47,599 nucleotides of DNA. Source: Phoronis australis (lineage: Eukaryota > Phoronida > Phoronidae). Shown one piece after another: positions 21,191 through 34,600 of the stretch. The stretch covers positions 128,944 through 176,542 of the forward strand of contig NMRA01000731.1 of assembly GCA_002633005.1 (NCBI GenBank), read 5' to 3'. The translations under genes and the position numbers were made by a program. Within the stretch, counting starts at the first letter, position 1, and every line of letters starts with the position of its first letter. The notes beneath the pieces are model-generated. The model was not told where the DNA came from, did no database searches, and saw only the letters and a list, made by a program, of their open reading frames with translations.

Positions 21191-23843
21191 ATGTACAGGG
21201 TGACTCGGTCAGTCAGTGTTCTTCGGAGACAGAACAATGCTCTCCGTTCCTTCGTGTTTCAAAATCGAGTTTTGGAACTATTTGTGAAACCCGCACCTTG
21301 CAAAGAAATTGATTTTCGACTCTGTCATTGGTTTTTTGTTGTTTCGAAAGCCCACAAAACTCATTTAATATTTAGCTTTAAGACAACGTTGAAACGTGAA
21401 CCGTGTACCGACTTTCCGTGAAAATGACACTGCATGTCTGCTGCACCTAGCTACTAGTAAATTGGGGAATGCGAGTAGATGGCATTGACGTATTTGAGTG
21501 TCGGTATCAAGGGGCCCAGGTGTCGTGTTGCCCTGGGGACCGCTTTTTCTCTCAGTGACGAACATTGACACCGACAATCAAACTTTTGAGTGCCAAGCGG
21601 CTTTTATTTTGCAAAGAACAATTAGGGCCTCGGATATAGTTGCAACTTCGTCACGGTGAATTTTTTCGAGCCACTGATGGTTATGCAGATTTGAATACAT
21701 CGTTGTACAATCGGAGTTTTCGGCCCAATTGTTAATAGGAAGGCTATGCTGAGCGCTTCTATCAACAATATAGAGTACTAAAGATAACGCCACCTAATTA
21801 CATTTGCTCAGCGAAATCCCGCGAGTTTAAATATTGCTTTCTAGTCTACTATGCCAACAGTTAAACATCTGTGATTCGGCATCATCCCGTACATTTTTAT
21901 TTTCTTATATAGTTTTGCTACGCCACCGGAAAGGTTGTAAACTTTCCAAAAAGTCTCACTCCAGCTGAGTCATTATTGTCACTGGCATTGTTTCTAAGTC
22001 TATGTTATAATTTTGAGAGGAATTCGACATAAACTGGGAGATATGCTGGTGTGTTTTAGATGATAAAACAAGCGTGGGAGAAGATCAGAGAGAAAATCTT
22101 ATTTAATTCCCTTGACCCAGGTGGTGTCAACCATACATTTAGTTTATTTTGATCACATTATTCACGATTTTCTTTGCGTTTTTGCTCGCAATACATTGCA
22201 TGACACGTTAGCGGATATTCAATCCACGGCGCGTTTTATTCGAGTCCAATTCACTTGCAATTTGAGAAGGGTGTGCTAGGCTTTGTAAATTTTAAATGTG
22301 ACAAAAATACGACACTAATCTATAACAGAATAAAGCCTGTGGAAATTGGCGACGCCGGAACAAACAGAAAAAATCGATTCTACTGTCTGGACACTTCTAT
22401 TGTGTAGTTTATTTGTCCAAGCGAGGAAAGTTTTAAAAATAGTGCGAGAGTGAGCTTATAGAGGTGTACAATGATCGTCGCTTACCGGGGAAGAGGGGTC
22501 ATTCAAGGTGCGTGGGCGTTGAGTACGTGCCGCTGAAATGAACTCATTGGTCATTAATTTGCCAACTACACATACATTCAGACTTGTGTACGTGTCCGGT
22601 CGCACATATGCCCGTTTTTTACTGCGGGCTATAAATATTGATGTCTAATATCCAGTCTCACAATATCCTTCACTGGGCAAATTTACATATCATTATAACA
22701 CAATATTCGGTTCTTCAATTTCACACCAGTCAACGAAAGACCAAGGCTTGTTGCCACAAAAAGAAGGTAGACACGATAGATCACTGAAACATTGCCTTCG
22801 AAATTAAGCGGCTAATTATTTTGGTAGCAAGACAAAAAAATTCATGCTGTGACTACATTGCCCATGAAAAAAATAGCGATAACAGACTCTTTAAAACACG
22901 ACTTATTGATTAAAAAACGGGAATTTTGGACACTCATGTCTTCGTATTTGAAAATAGCTCAGGGCCAGCGTAGAGGAATAGCTACGCGCCTCGAATGCAA
23001 ATAAGTAGTTCATCTCAGAGCTCATCTCCCAAAACGGGAGGATTTTTTGCCTCAAGACGCAGTGAGAAGAATCCCTCACATTTTGGGCTTCATTCGAATG
23101 TAAATTCTAACATCATGCGGGCGAGGTGAGCAATGGTTGACGGATTACCTCGGTAGCCAATGAAACTTCATTATTGCATCACCTGTCTGAAAATCTCGAT
23201 GGCTTATTCTAATCCGGGTAGGGGGAACTCTCGAACCTCGAAGACCTGCCACTGTAATTGGTAGTTTGTAATGTTCACCTTATTCGTGTACTTTGTTTCA
23301 CTGATGATGTTTTAAGTCACAACGAAACGTTTTACATCAGTTAATATCACATTGATTAATGCAAAAACACTCAATCTATTAATTTTGTTCTTTGGTGTAA
23401 ATAAACAATGGGATCTCCACTTGTCGTTATGCAATGTTTACATGTTTACAGGGTGACCCAAAAAACCCGAATCCATGAAAATTTAAAAGAACCCAACACT
23501 AATTCAGTTGAGTATACTTGAACGGTGCATAGTCTTCACGTTCAGGAAACACAATACAACCAATATCATGTATTTATTAGTAGGGCCTACATTCCTACAT
23601 TCAATGCAAATAATCTCAAATTGTTGCAATGCAATTAAAGTGACATGTGTTCAACAAAATTCTCCACTTATCCAACAGTCAAGATCTTAACAACTAAGAT
23701 GTCGACTTTTTGAGCAGCCGCATCAATTCTCCCTATCACAAGGTGGTCAAGCCCTCACCGCCATTCCAAGGCATGCGTTCCGTGAGACGAGAATCTTGTA
23801 AAAACGCGACTACGCAAAATATCGCCAAGCGAAGCATGCGATC

Positions 23844-23971
23844 AAACTTCCTTAGCAAGAGTCTTGCGTATACGAAACTCAGCCCTGACCAGTTTGGTTT
23901 TATTTGTAAACTTCCTTAGCGAGAGTCTTGCGCATACGAAACTCAGTCCTGACCAGTTTGGTTTTATTTGT
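23844..23971 (+). repeat. 64-bp tandem duplication
   Basis: Two adjacent copies (23844-23907, 23908-23971) of aaacttccttagc(a/g)agagtc...ggttttatttgt. A decayed relative lies near 24690-24735. Confidence 0.85.
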
Positions 23972-25129
23972 CTGGACGGCCTTGGATGGGAACAGTCAAA
24001 ACATCACACACAGCCAATACACATTGGTTGAGCTAGAGAACTGAACCGAAATGATGTAACTATTTTCCGTCAGGTGTTCGGAAACTAAATGCAACACTGG
24101 GTTGGCTATCTTTTTGACGCCCAACGAACAAAGGAGAATAGCCCATGGAAAAACACCAAATGATGTGTGTTCAGTCATTCAGCCATGTTCATAAATATTG
24201 GGCCAAAAAAGCTTAGTCTGTTCCAGTCTATTTTCTTTTGAAAATCGTGGGAGTGGTGTAGTACTTTACCTTTTTAAGGTATTTTTTTGACGAAAAATAT
24301 AATGGACAATAGTTGGAGTTCAGCCCAGAAAGATCTTTTAAAAAATAGAGGTATGAAATGAATATTCTTTTTTCACTGGTGCAGATGGAACTGAGAAACA
24401 AGCATGAGTCAAATCTCACAAATCAAAACGGACATGTCTTATTGTCTCTAAATATCTTTTCCACTTTACCAAGGGTCCACCTTTATACCCTCTTAGGATA
24501 TTAAAGTATCCAATGTATCCATTATCAGATTGATCTGGAATCCAGTAGGTAATTATTCTGAGAACCTGGAATTGACCAGGAGGCAGTACAAACAAAACAG
24601 GCGTGCTTTCCAAAGTAGCAAAAATGCAAGATTACCAAGACTTTACAAGATATTGCCATGAATTACAAGAAAAGCATATGATCACACTAGCTTCCGTCGC
24701 GAGATTCTTGTGTCTACAGAACTCAGCCCAGATTGTTTCAAGCACAGTGTACGTCAGCAATGTTCATGATTCCATATCACTAAGACAAATAACAGAGAAA
24801 TCCGGTTTCCAAATCAGCTTGCATAAGTCTGAATTAAACCTTTAAGTTACATTCAAGGCCACGGGATAGAGTGCACGCTACACCACATCTGGATACAGCC
24901 GGGCAATAGCCTGTCACGTTGGCATGATAACCGAAATGGCTGATGTCAGTTAACGCAAGAGAGTTGGCGAAGAAATGTGAGGTAAATCTTTTAACGTGTG
25001 ACACACTAAACTAGACCTGTTTTTATATAGAAGAGTTAACAACCTCGGTTGCTGCAGGAAGTAAGTAGTTTCACTTGGCCTTAGGTGACATGAGAATACT
25101 CAGTGCAGCAACCTCGGCTATTAACATCA

Positions 25130-25531
25130 CCCACATAAAACATGGGTAGTTTAACATGTATTTATTTCCAACAAAGCACTGCAGAAAACAGCATAACATT
25201 TAGAAATGTGCACTTAAATGAAATTTTTCAAGTTGACATGAATGGATGAAGAGAACATACGAGAGCTTTTGAAGATGTACCACACGGTATCATCCCTAAC
25301 TCTACACTACGGATCCCAATAACATTATCCATACAAACTTGAACATTCACTACAAAGTCGTCAATCGTGCTGACTTTGCTACAAAACACAGCTTACACAA
25401 TTCCTTTATCCAAATTCATGCTTGAACACAATTAGATGATGCCCAGCTGTCCGCATACCTCCATCGGAAGTCTCGACCAACATGCTCTGCGCATTCAGAT
25501 TTACAGAAAAAATGTACAAGAATAGGTCTGT
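25130..25531 (-). other. CLASRP: CLASRP 3' UTR with polyadenylation signal
   Basis: Downstream of the stop, AATAAA on the - strand (TTTATT at 25161-25166) predicts cleavage about 15-30 nt further, near 25135-25145. The boundaries are inferred from the signal. Confidence 0.5.
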
Positions 25532-25628
25532 TCAGTAGTTGACTAATTTAGGTCTTTGTCGGCTCCGTGAGCGCGACCTTGAACGCCGGGAACGTGACCT
25601 TGACTTTGATCTTGATCTCGACCTTGAC
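25532..25628 (-). CDS. CLASRP: CLASRP coding exon 18 (stop)
   Basis: Residues 624-655: an RS run followed by SRQRPKLVNY and TGA at 25534-25532. Acceptor tctgtag. In human the protein ends SRSPHYRH; the last ten residues differ here. Confidence 0.9.
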
Positions 25629-28600
25629 CTACAGAGAAAAATGCATTGCCGTACACACAAAAATATACAATTGTCAGGTATCTAGCACAGAACCATAACA
25701 AGAGAACTGCAACACATGTACGTGACTTATGACAAATTTTGTGAGACTCCCAGTGATAACCTAGGACGTAATCAGTGTTTCAGTGTAGCCAATCATTTTT
25801 TGGAATGGAACTAATGCCAACTGAGATTATGTAGGACTTTATCGGCAAGACTGCGGATTCAGTCAAATATCAACAAAATTATAGATTTTAACTCGGTAAA
25901 AGTAAATATTTTCTGAAAGTAGAAAGCTTGTAGAATTAGATTCTTGATTTTCACCACAAAATGTACTTTTCATAAATTAAACTAGATATCTAAGCATCAA
26001 TATGGTGACTAAGACTCTTGAACTGATGTCTCCAGCACACACCTACTACAATTCCGTCACACACAACTAAGTGGCAGCACGAGTCATAGTTTCTACAATG
26101 ACCTTGTTACCGATTGACAAACCAATGCAAGCACATGAAAGAGAACAAACGTATGCGATAATAGTTCTTCTTGGCATTTATTGGCTAGAAATACAGTTTT
26201 CAATCAGCTGCTACTGAACAATTTCCCACAATTCATTGTCAGTGAATATTTCTCACACTGCCTATAAAACGAACAATGACTAATAGCCTAATTGCATCTA
26301 GAAAGTCCCGTGTTGAAATAATAATCAAATTAACTCACCTCCTTCGCCTACTGTAATTTCTCGGTGACCTTGAACGCGACCGACTGCGGTTTGATGACCT
26401 TTCCTTTTCCTTCTCAGAACTGCGGTCACGCGATCTTCTGACACTTTTAGAGTACTCGCTCCTAGAAAGAGGAAATTCAATACAAACATTCAGACAAAGG
26501 GGTAGTGTGATCATTTCAATCAATTATAACCAACCTGAACAAAAATTTGTTCGTGATACAACAGAATTCGCATAAGTCAGAAGCGCACAAATTGCACCTT
26601 CGCTGTAAACTCACCTTCTGTCAAAAAACGTTGCACTTTATAAAACTAGTCTTAACTTGATCCACACTCATTAGAGGTGATTTCTTCCGTTATTGTGAAT
26701 ATTTTAAAGTTGGATATAGTTTGAGATGCGGTTCTATTAGTTGACTTGTCATGACGTGTCATGTTACGTTGACGTGTCATGTTACGTTGACGTGTCATGT
26801 TACGTGTAGAGCACAACCTTAAGCACTCCCCATCTGTCAGTTCCACCCTAGCTCAGAAATCATTCCTCATAGGAGTAGGGAACAGGTTGATACTAATTTT
26901 ATAGCACCGAGTTGTCTAAATGAAAGATGAAATCATTCCTCATAGGAGTAGGGAACAAGGTGATACTAATTTTATAGCACTGAGTTGTCTAAATGAAAGA
27001 TGAGTGCATTTGATTCTGGTCCGAATGAGCCTGAATTGAGAAGTTTTACTGTATTTCAAATATGTGGTGTGCTCAAGAAGCAAAACTTAATTCGTTATGA
27101 ACTGTCAACTGAAACAGTCCAACTCCAGTCTCGTCCTTACTTAACCAGCATTCTACCCACTTCAAACTACAAACACAACACACCCAGCACAGCATATCTT
27201 TGGTTGACAAAATTATGTGCCAACATCATTTCAAAACTAAAAAATTATCCGACTTCCAAGTAAAATTGGGAACTAGCATTGGCAGCAATGAAATAAAGTT
27301 GGCAGATAAAACTTGTTTTTTCTGGTTACAAGCACAAGGGGATCCGGCACTCAATCTGACTATTCATTCTTTCTGCAGTTGCCATGGTTACCTTTCTCGC
27401 TCATATTCCTCCAATCGTTTCTCTCGTTCCTTACGCCTCATCTCTATGGCTCGATTTCTCAACTCGTCTTCTCTCATCTAAACAAAGAGATTGAGATCGA
27501 TACTAGAATTGCATGCGAGGCAAAAACCTCAACAGTTTTGCAGTGACAAAAAAGGTTGATGAAGCCTTTTTGCCAAACAGATGTGCTGTCTGCGAAGTGG
27601 TCATTTTCTCTTGTAGCTAAGTTTTCTCACCACCCGCATCATCAGTGCAATAGTTAACAGGAATGCTAAGTGAGTACGCTGCTTAGCAGACTTGGGGAAA
27701 CTCAAACTGACATTAAAACACCAGAGAGAATGACCCTTGCAACACTAACGGTATTTTCACTCCTAGTGACGGTGCTGGCAAAAACACACACCAAGTCTGT
27801 CTATTAAAATGTTCATTCACCGAAGATAAATATCTCACCAACAGCCAGTGTATTTTCCTTCAACCTACATAGAAGTTTTTCCCCCTCAGTCGTGGCACGC
27901 TGTTAGGTGCTTATCTAGTGATGCAACAGTCGAAACACAAAATGTCTATAAGCGCTGAGAGGCCCCAAGCACCAACTACCACCCTCATCCAATGTTCACA
28001 TGTGGAACCATTTTTTCATACAACCAACAGTCAATCGCTAACATAGTTCAGTCAATGATTCATAACTCCCAACCCCAAAATTCACATTTAATCTGGAAAG
28101 GTATCAGCTGACATCAATTACACTGCAGCAAACAGTCTACTTCAACAGCTAGTGCTTTTAACATCCAAATTTCATGGGCCGATTTTGGACATTAGCTGTG
28201 CGTCAAAAATGTCCCTCAGCAATGACACATCATCAGCGTCCATGAATTTCAGTTGAAATGTTTCCTATCAGCATGCATGCTATAAATTAGCTGCAATCAA
28301 CTGGTGTACCAAACGTCAATTTCAAAGCCCACAACCGAGGCTGGCCACGAGAGTCCTTCACCTACCAGCTGCTCCTGTTGCATCTTCTCTTGTTTCGTCT
28401 TCTCCGCAATTTTGTCAGCTTTAACTGGAAGACAAGACAGAGGAAGTGCTACGGTGAACTGGCAAATTACGTCTACCGTTCACTGAGAGGCGGTTGATGA
28501 AGGCACATTCAAGTGGGCAGAAACCGCGCTTAATTGTGCCTCAGATTCTAACAGGGTAAAAATAATCCAACGAAGTACAATGCAAGACCACAAACTGGGA

Positions 28601-31600
28601 TGGCTAATAAATTTCTTTTTGTAAAAATTTCGTTAGAAAACACGATTAAACAGTATCAAGCTTTCAAACAAAAAGTTTAGTCGTGTTTTCAACAAGGTTT
28701 TTGTTAATGAAGGGCTGCTACCAAATATACTGACTTTGTACAGCAAAAATGACAGGTAATGATTACTGTTGTGGCAAAATTCTATTTGCACAATCGCCCA
28801 GCCACCTTACTAACTTTCTTGTTAATTACCCTTCTTGGTCATAAGGGAAGACTACTCTCCATGAATGCGACCTCCATCCAGTCATTACGACAGGGAATTC
28901 CAGGTCATTTTGTGTATATACTTTTGGCCAGTACTGTACCAAAAGGTGCATTTATATGCAAATTTATTATGTGATGGTAACCCGCTGTAAAAGAACACGG
29001 CATTATGCAGTAGTTCACAAAGAAACAATGAAGCTGTTTACAGAGTAGCAAGCAATGATACTGAGAACAGTTGGAATGACAAAGTAGCAAACAGCCTGAA
29101 ACAAAACTTCAACCACGGCCATTTACACATTACTTTTAGCCAGCAAGGCAATCTATTTTAAATAATTTTGAGTTTTCAAAAATCTGCTCCAGAAATTGAA
29201 GACTTCCAGGAAGTGATGGGGGCTGATCAGGTGAGACCAGGGACTAATATCGCCACCTGGCTGTACCAGAAGTAACTTCGTCGTCCCAACGCGTGGCATA
29301 AGGGAACAGTTGACTTTGTAAAAAAACCTTTTACAGAAAACGAAATTAGACATGATGCACATTAAACGCAAGTTAAAAACTGCGTCCTCGTCTTCTAGAG
29401 GCCAATGGTATCTGGCTCCGTGTGACTAGTCGCCAGGATCCTACTTGAAAGTCTCATCCACTGATTGCCAGTGAACTGACTTAGATACACTGAAAGCATG
29501 CCCATGCCTTGAGGTACACACAAGGGGCGTGCCCATGCCTTGCAGTACACACAAGGGGTGTGTCCATGCCTTGAGGTACACACAAGGGGCATGCCCATGC
29601 CTTGCAGCACACACAAGGGGAGTGTACATCCCTTGAGGTACACACAAGGGGCGTGCCCATGCCTTGAGGTACACACAAGGGGCGTGCCCATGCCTTGCGG
29701 TACACACAAGGGCTGTGCGCGTGCCTTGAGGTACACACAAGGGGCGTGCGCAATGTCACTGGTCAAACTCGTGCTGACGTATTCACCATGATGCGTAACA
29801 GGAGGGAAACATCAAGCAAACAACAATATCTGAAGGATATTTAGGCCTTGACACTGGTAAAAATGTCGCCAGGCAAAGAACTGAAAATGGTGGAAATGGT
29901 GTTTACGGGGTGCACAAGTTCTATTAAACAAAACAAAACACCTGGACAATCATAACAGTTGGACAATCGAGCACTCTCAAAATACATCATTATGTGCCAA
30001 TATGTTACGCAGTTTCTGTCGACTCAAAATATGGTAAAAGTAGAAGAGAAAAACCCATATGCAAGAGATAATGACTATCAGGTTATACTACCACGCCGGC
30101 AGGGAGAACAACAAATTGACAACAGTAGAATGAATGTTCATGTCACTGACTACGTTAGAATATGAATAATGTAAAGTTACCTTTCGGAGTCATGAAGTTT
30201 ATAGAGACCACAAGCTTTCAGTCTCATCGAGACCTTCATCAGGTGCAATGGCGGGTAACTGGAGCCTGTGTCTGTTATGTCATCATTGCCTTGTGTCCTG
30301 CGATGTGACCTGTCGGATCGTCAGATATAAGTTCTGGTAGATGGTGGGAAGATTGTCCATCACTCAATAGAGACTAGGGCTACGATCTTTCCGCCATCTA
30401 CCACAACTTATTCCCCACGATCCAGCAGAGGTCATATCAAACACACGACACAAAACAATGATGACGTAACAGACACAGGCAAGGCTCCAGTTACCAGCCA
30501 TTCATCCCTTCGAAGTTCCAGAGATAAGACCGAAAGATAATGGTTTCAATAAACTTCGTGACTCCGAAAAAAAAAACCTTACATTATTCAAGTTGGAAAT
30601 GTTTAGTGAGGTCATGCAAACATGTAGACATAAAGAGCGTTATTACAGCACAAGACAAAAAGGCAATCGGACAAAATACAATTTTTACTATCACGACCGC
30701 TAATTCTGTTAACGGCAGAAATTACTGGTAACAACCATTAGGGCGGTCAAATTCTAATCGCAAAATGAATTAGCCACCTATACTAACATTTCTATTTCCC
30801 CTTCCTTCTCGCTCATGGGGGATGGCTACTCTGGAGTTAAATTCGACACCCGCCCAGCCGGCACAACGGGGAATTCTGGTTCATTTTGTCAGGATACTTT
30901 TGGCTTGTACTGTATGTGAAGCAGAGTGTGTTACACGGCACAGTGCAATAAGTCAACACAGGGTGCTGAGCACAATACGTACATCGTTTTGTTAACTGCA
31001 GCTGCATCTTGCGTTTCAACCTTTCGTGAGGGGTCAATTTAGGGCCACCCTGAAAGGAAACAGTTGTTCATTGTTATGAAATGAACACCACGGTCAATGA
31101 TGCATGTTATAACAAAGCAGTGGACAATTCAAATGAATCTTCAGGAATTCTGATGATGACCTACGGATGACGTCACTTTTAACTAACATTAGATCGCAAA
31201 AGCAAATCAAAAACTCCTTGCAATGATGATGATACGCCACCAAATTGAAACATTACATCTTGCATCGCAGTTTAGCATTTGCTTTCCTACGATGGGTTTT
31301 ACAATGATAAAGAAACGTAACTGCAAAGGCTAACACCATGGCGCCACCTGTTGGAAGCTTTAGAACAGAAAGCTCCCAGGACAGCATTACATTAAAAGTC
31401 CTGTCACTTGTGTAATCCAGTCCTATACTGATGGCAGAAACTGATTGTAAAAGCGAGATTTAGATTTCTATAACTAACAGCTATAAAATGAGAACTTTTG
31501 TACATTTTAAAATATCACTGAATTGAACTTTTTATAATCTCAAGTTCGTAAAGGTAAACAATTTTTGCAGATGTCTGCCCGCACCGCGAAAAAAACTTTT

Positions 31601-34600
31601 CAAATGGGAAACAATAGTAACAAAACAGTATATGCAGTCCGCATAACTCCATTTTATAAACTCCTCCCTGAAGTATTAACCACAGTCCATATGGCCTTTG
31701 CAGTTAGGTGTAATCGTTTATCTTATAGAACAGAACTACCACTAACGTTTTTCCAGCAGCTACAGATGCTGTATAGCTTCTTTAGTAAGGCAATTATCTG
31801 AGAGTGAAGGGCACTAGCTATTGCATTAAAACCAACTGCACAGGTTAACTTATACGGAAATTTAAAAAAAAATATTGACAGAAGAGGTTTCCTTGGGAGG
31901 TGGCAATTCCTTTTGTACATAACGCATTGACAACTTATTTATTGCTTACAAAAATTTAAAGCTCCTGTAAAAATTTAAGTTACATTGAGCACTGCTTCTG
32001 AGCTCTAAATATGGCAAACTTCAAAGCGCTAATTTAAAATGAGAAATAAGTGCTTTATCATGCCAACAATCAGACCTATGAGCTCTGTTCGGACCACAGT
32101 GTGGCCATAGAAAACAATTTTATGTTTAACTGTGTAATTTTATGTCTCGATTTTTTTAATAATCCCAAAATTAAACCAGAACAGTCATTGTGTGAAATGG
32201 GATGTTGCCAGGTAATAGTAATATTACTGAAACAGCGCTCAATATACCTTTAACTTTTGATTGAGACAACAGTAAAATTGGTGTCAACTGGTTCCGTACT
32301 TTCATTTAGAGGTGATTTCTAAATCCTATGGTAATTAGTGCAATGGGCCTCACTGTATGGTCTAAGCACTTCTGGTGCACTGCAGAAGGCACCAGGTCAC
32401 TTGTCTATTTTTTAACTGAATTTGTCATTGTTCCAAACCAGGCTCAATTTGATGGTTCGACTCTGCATGTCACATTATGTGCCTGGCCTAGCCAGTTCGT
32501 CTCAAGTGCATAAATCACTTCTCATCCAAGTAACAAGTTGAGATCAGTTTTATACAGTTCAGTTGTCCAAATCAAGAGTTATTGTTGGCATAATGGGGTT
32601 CACAGAAGCTTCATAGGAAGTTTCAGGTGACAAACCTTTTGTGAAAAAGCTTTCTTAAGACAACGAAAACAAAAATTGCTTTCAAACCAAAATGGCAAAA
32701 AGTTTACAAAATGGCGTTAAATTTTCTACACGAATGCTAAATACGCCATCTCCATGGTTCAGTAAATGACAATTTCTCAAGTTCGGTGCAGTATACGCAT
32801 GACTGTACAATTTTTGTTGAGGCCGGGCAGAAGCCTATGCACTATAAAATCAACAGAGGTTCTTACTGACTTTGGGCTCGCTGGAACTGGGTTTACCCAC
32901 TGATGTGCGCAGATCTGCCCTGGAAAAGTAACAAACGAGGAAGTTAAGACAGAAACATTGTAACAGTAAAGATTCTCAAATTAAGAAACACACTACTGTG
33001 AAATTTAAGTACACATGAATATTTTTTGAAAATAAAAAATTAATTTTAGCACTTTGTTCCTTAGTCGAGATCAAATATAACCTAGTGAAGTTCTGTCCCA
33101 GAGCTTTGAAAAGTGAAAAAATAAAAGTTTGGCAACAATTTTGTGAAAAAACTCTACCATAATCACCATGGCAAGTAACATTTCTCAGTGACACTAACCA
33201 CCACTCAAGGTATGAGGGACTACGCAGTCATGCAAACAATGCTGTGTACCTTGAGCACAGGGCCATGGTGCTCAAAAAGTAATAGCCAAAAGTTGACTTT
33301 TTGTCTTTTGTCTTTTAGTCTGCTCTTGAGCTGGCTACGGATTTCTGTCTTTTGGCCGCAAGTTGTCAACAGATTTGCTGACTTAAACCTCAGCCTGTTG
33401 TCATGAAACTGGCTGACTGATTTGTAGACAAAAGGCAAAAAGTGATGCCAGGATTGCTGGAGCGAAGACGAAACTAAAGCATGAAACTACGAATCCAAAC
33501 CATTGCAGTGACCAGTAGTCTCACCTTTTGTTGTTCGTGGACTTCTTCCGGGAATCATCGTCCGAATCCGAATTGCTTGCACTGGATGATAAACTGGGAC
33601 GTCGATAGCGTTTGATGGGCGTCCTGGAAAAAAAACATGACTAGTGTATCGACACAGATGTCTTCAGTGATTTAAGAAGTGAAGAATACTGTAGCGCCAG
33701 TAAGTCAAAATTACACAAAAAATGAGTTGGTGCTAAAAGCACATGAGTAGATTGTAAACCCCTGACAAAGGTATGGATGCAAACAGAGAGTTCATGTGTA
33801 GATTGTAAACCCCTGACAAAGGTATGGATGCAAACAGAGAGCACATGTGTAGATTGTAAACCCCTGACAAAGGTATGGATGCAGACAGAGAGTTCAGGAA
33901 CATAAAGAGATATGGACTAAGAAGTCATCTAAAAGAAAAAATGTGAGGACGCATTTGAGGAATTGAAACTCAGGGGACTCCAAGAAGAAGGATCCATTTC
34001 ATATTGTTCTACGAACATGTTAAATGGAACACGGATGTTTGGAAGAACAGACATAAAATCGACGACAGTGTCCGCACAGTGTACCTGGCTGAATTGTGAG
34101 GACGTTCCCTACTTCTTGATCGACTACGAGAACGTGACCGAGACCGTGAACTCCTGGAACTTCGCCGACGTGACCGCGACCGTGACCTGGATTTTGACCT
34201 TGACCTAGAACGAGACCTTGACCTCGAGTCAGATCTTGAGCTGGATCGAGACCTTGACCGAGAGCGTGAACGTGACTTGGCTTTCCCCAACGATGGACGT
34301 GGGGGAGTAGGAGTGCGCTTTTTGACGGGAACAACAGGAACAGCCGCAACAGGTTTGTCACTGGTGTCTTCCGAGGCTGGCACAGGAGGTGGGCTTTCTC
34401 GCAGCCTTTTCCTACAAAAATAAGATAAAAAATCACTGAAGTTCACTTCCCTCCACACCAGTCAACAACAACGACCTGCGATACGGCCGCCAGCGACCTG
34501 AAAGTAGCTTTGCACAACTTGCCAGTTCTTACTGATGATTTCTTCTGTGTGAAACTATGACACTTCTCAGAATAACGCGTCAACAACAGTTAATGTCTGC

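Larger units (their letters stand above)
19031..25130. other. Intergenic region between the two convergent genes
   Basis: No supported gene. It holds the degenerate repeats at 20235-21960, a 64-bp duplication at 23844-23971, an isolated transposon-like terminus at 23449 (cagggtgacccaaaaaaccc), and otherwise AT-rich unique sequence. Confidence 0.6.

Noticed and set aside
21032-21421. 129-codon + strand ORF
   Set aside because: It spans a repeat unit and the inserted sequence; composition is not protein-like and no motif is recognised.
24603-24845. 80-codon + strand ORF (MLSKVAKMQDYQDFTRYCHE...)
   Set aside because: No family resemblance, no splice partners, and it overlaps decayed repeat sequence.
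29395-29766. Three overlapping Cys/Pro-rich ORFs on the - strand
   Set aside because: They are products of the 31-bp minisatellite, whose unit has no stop in any - frame.
33641-33844. 17-residue repeat protein (LSVCIHTFVRGLQSTHE)
   Set aside because: It is a by-product of the 51-bp minisatellite in a CLASRP intron, with no start context or homology.
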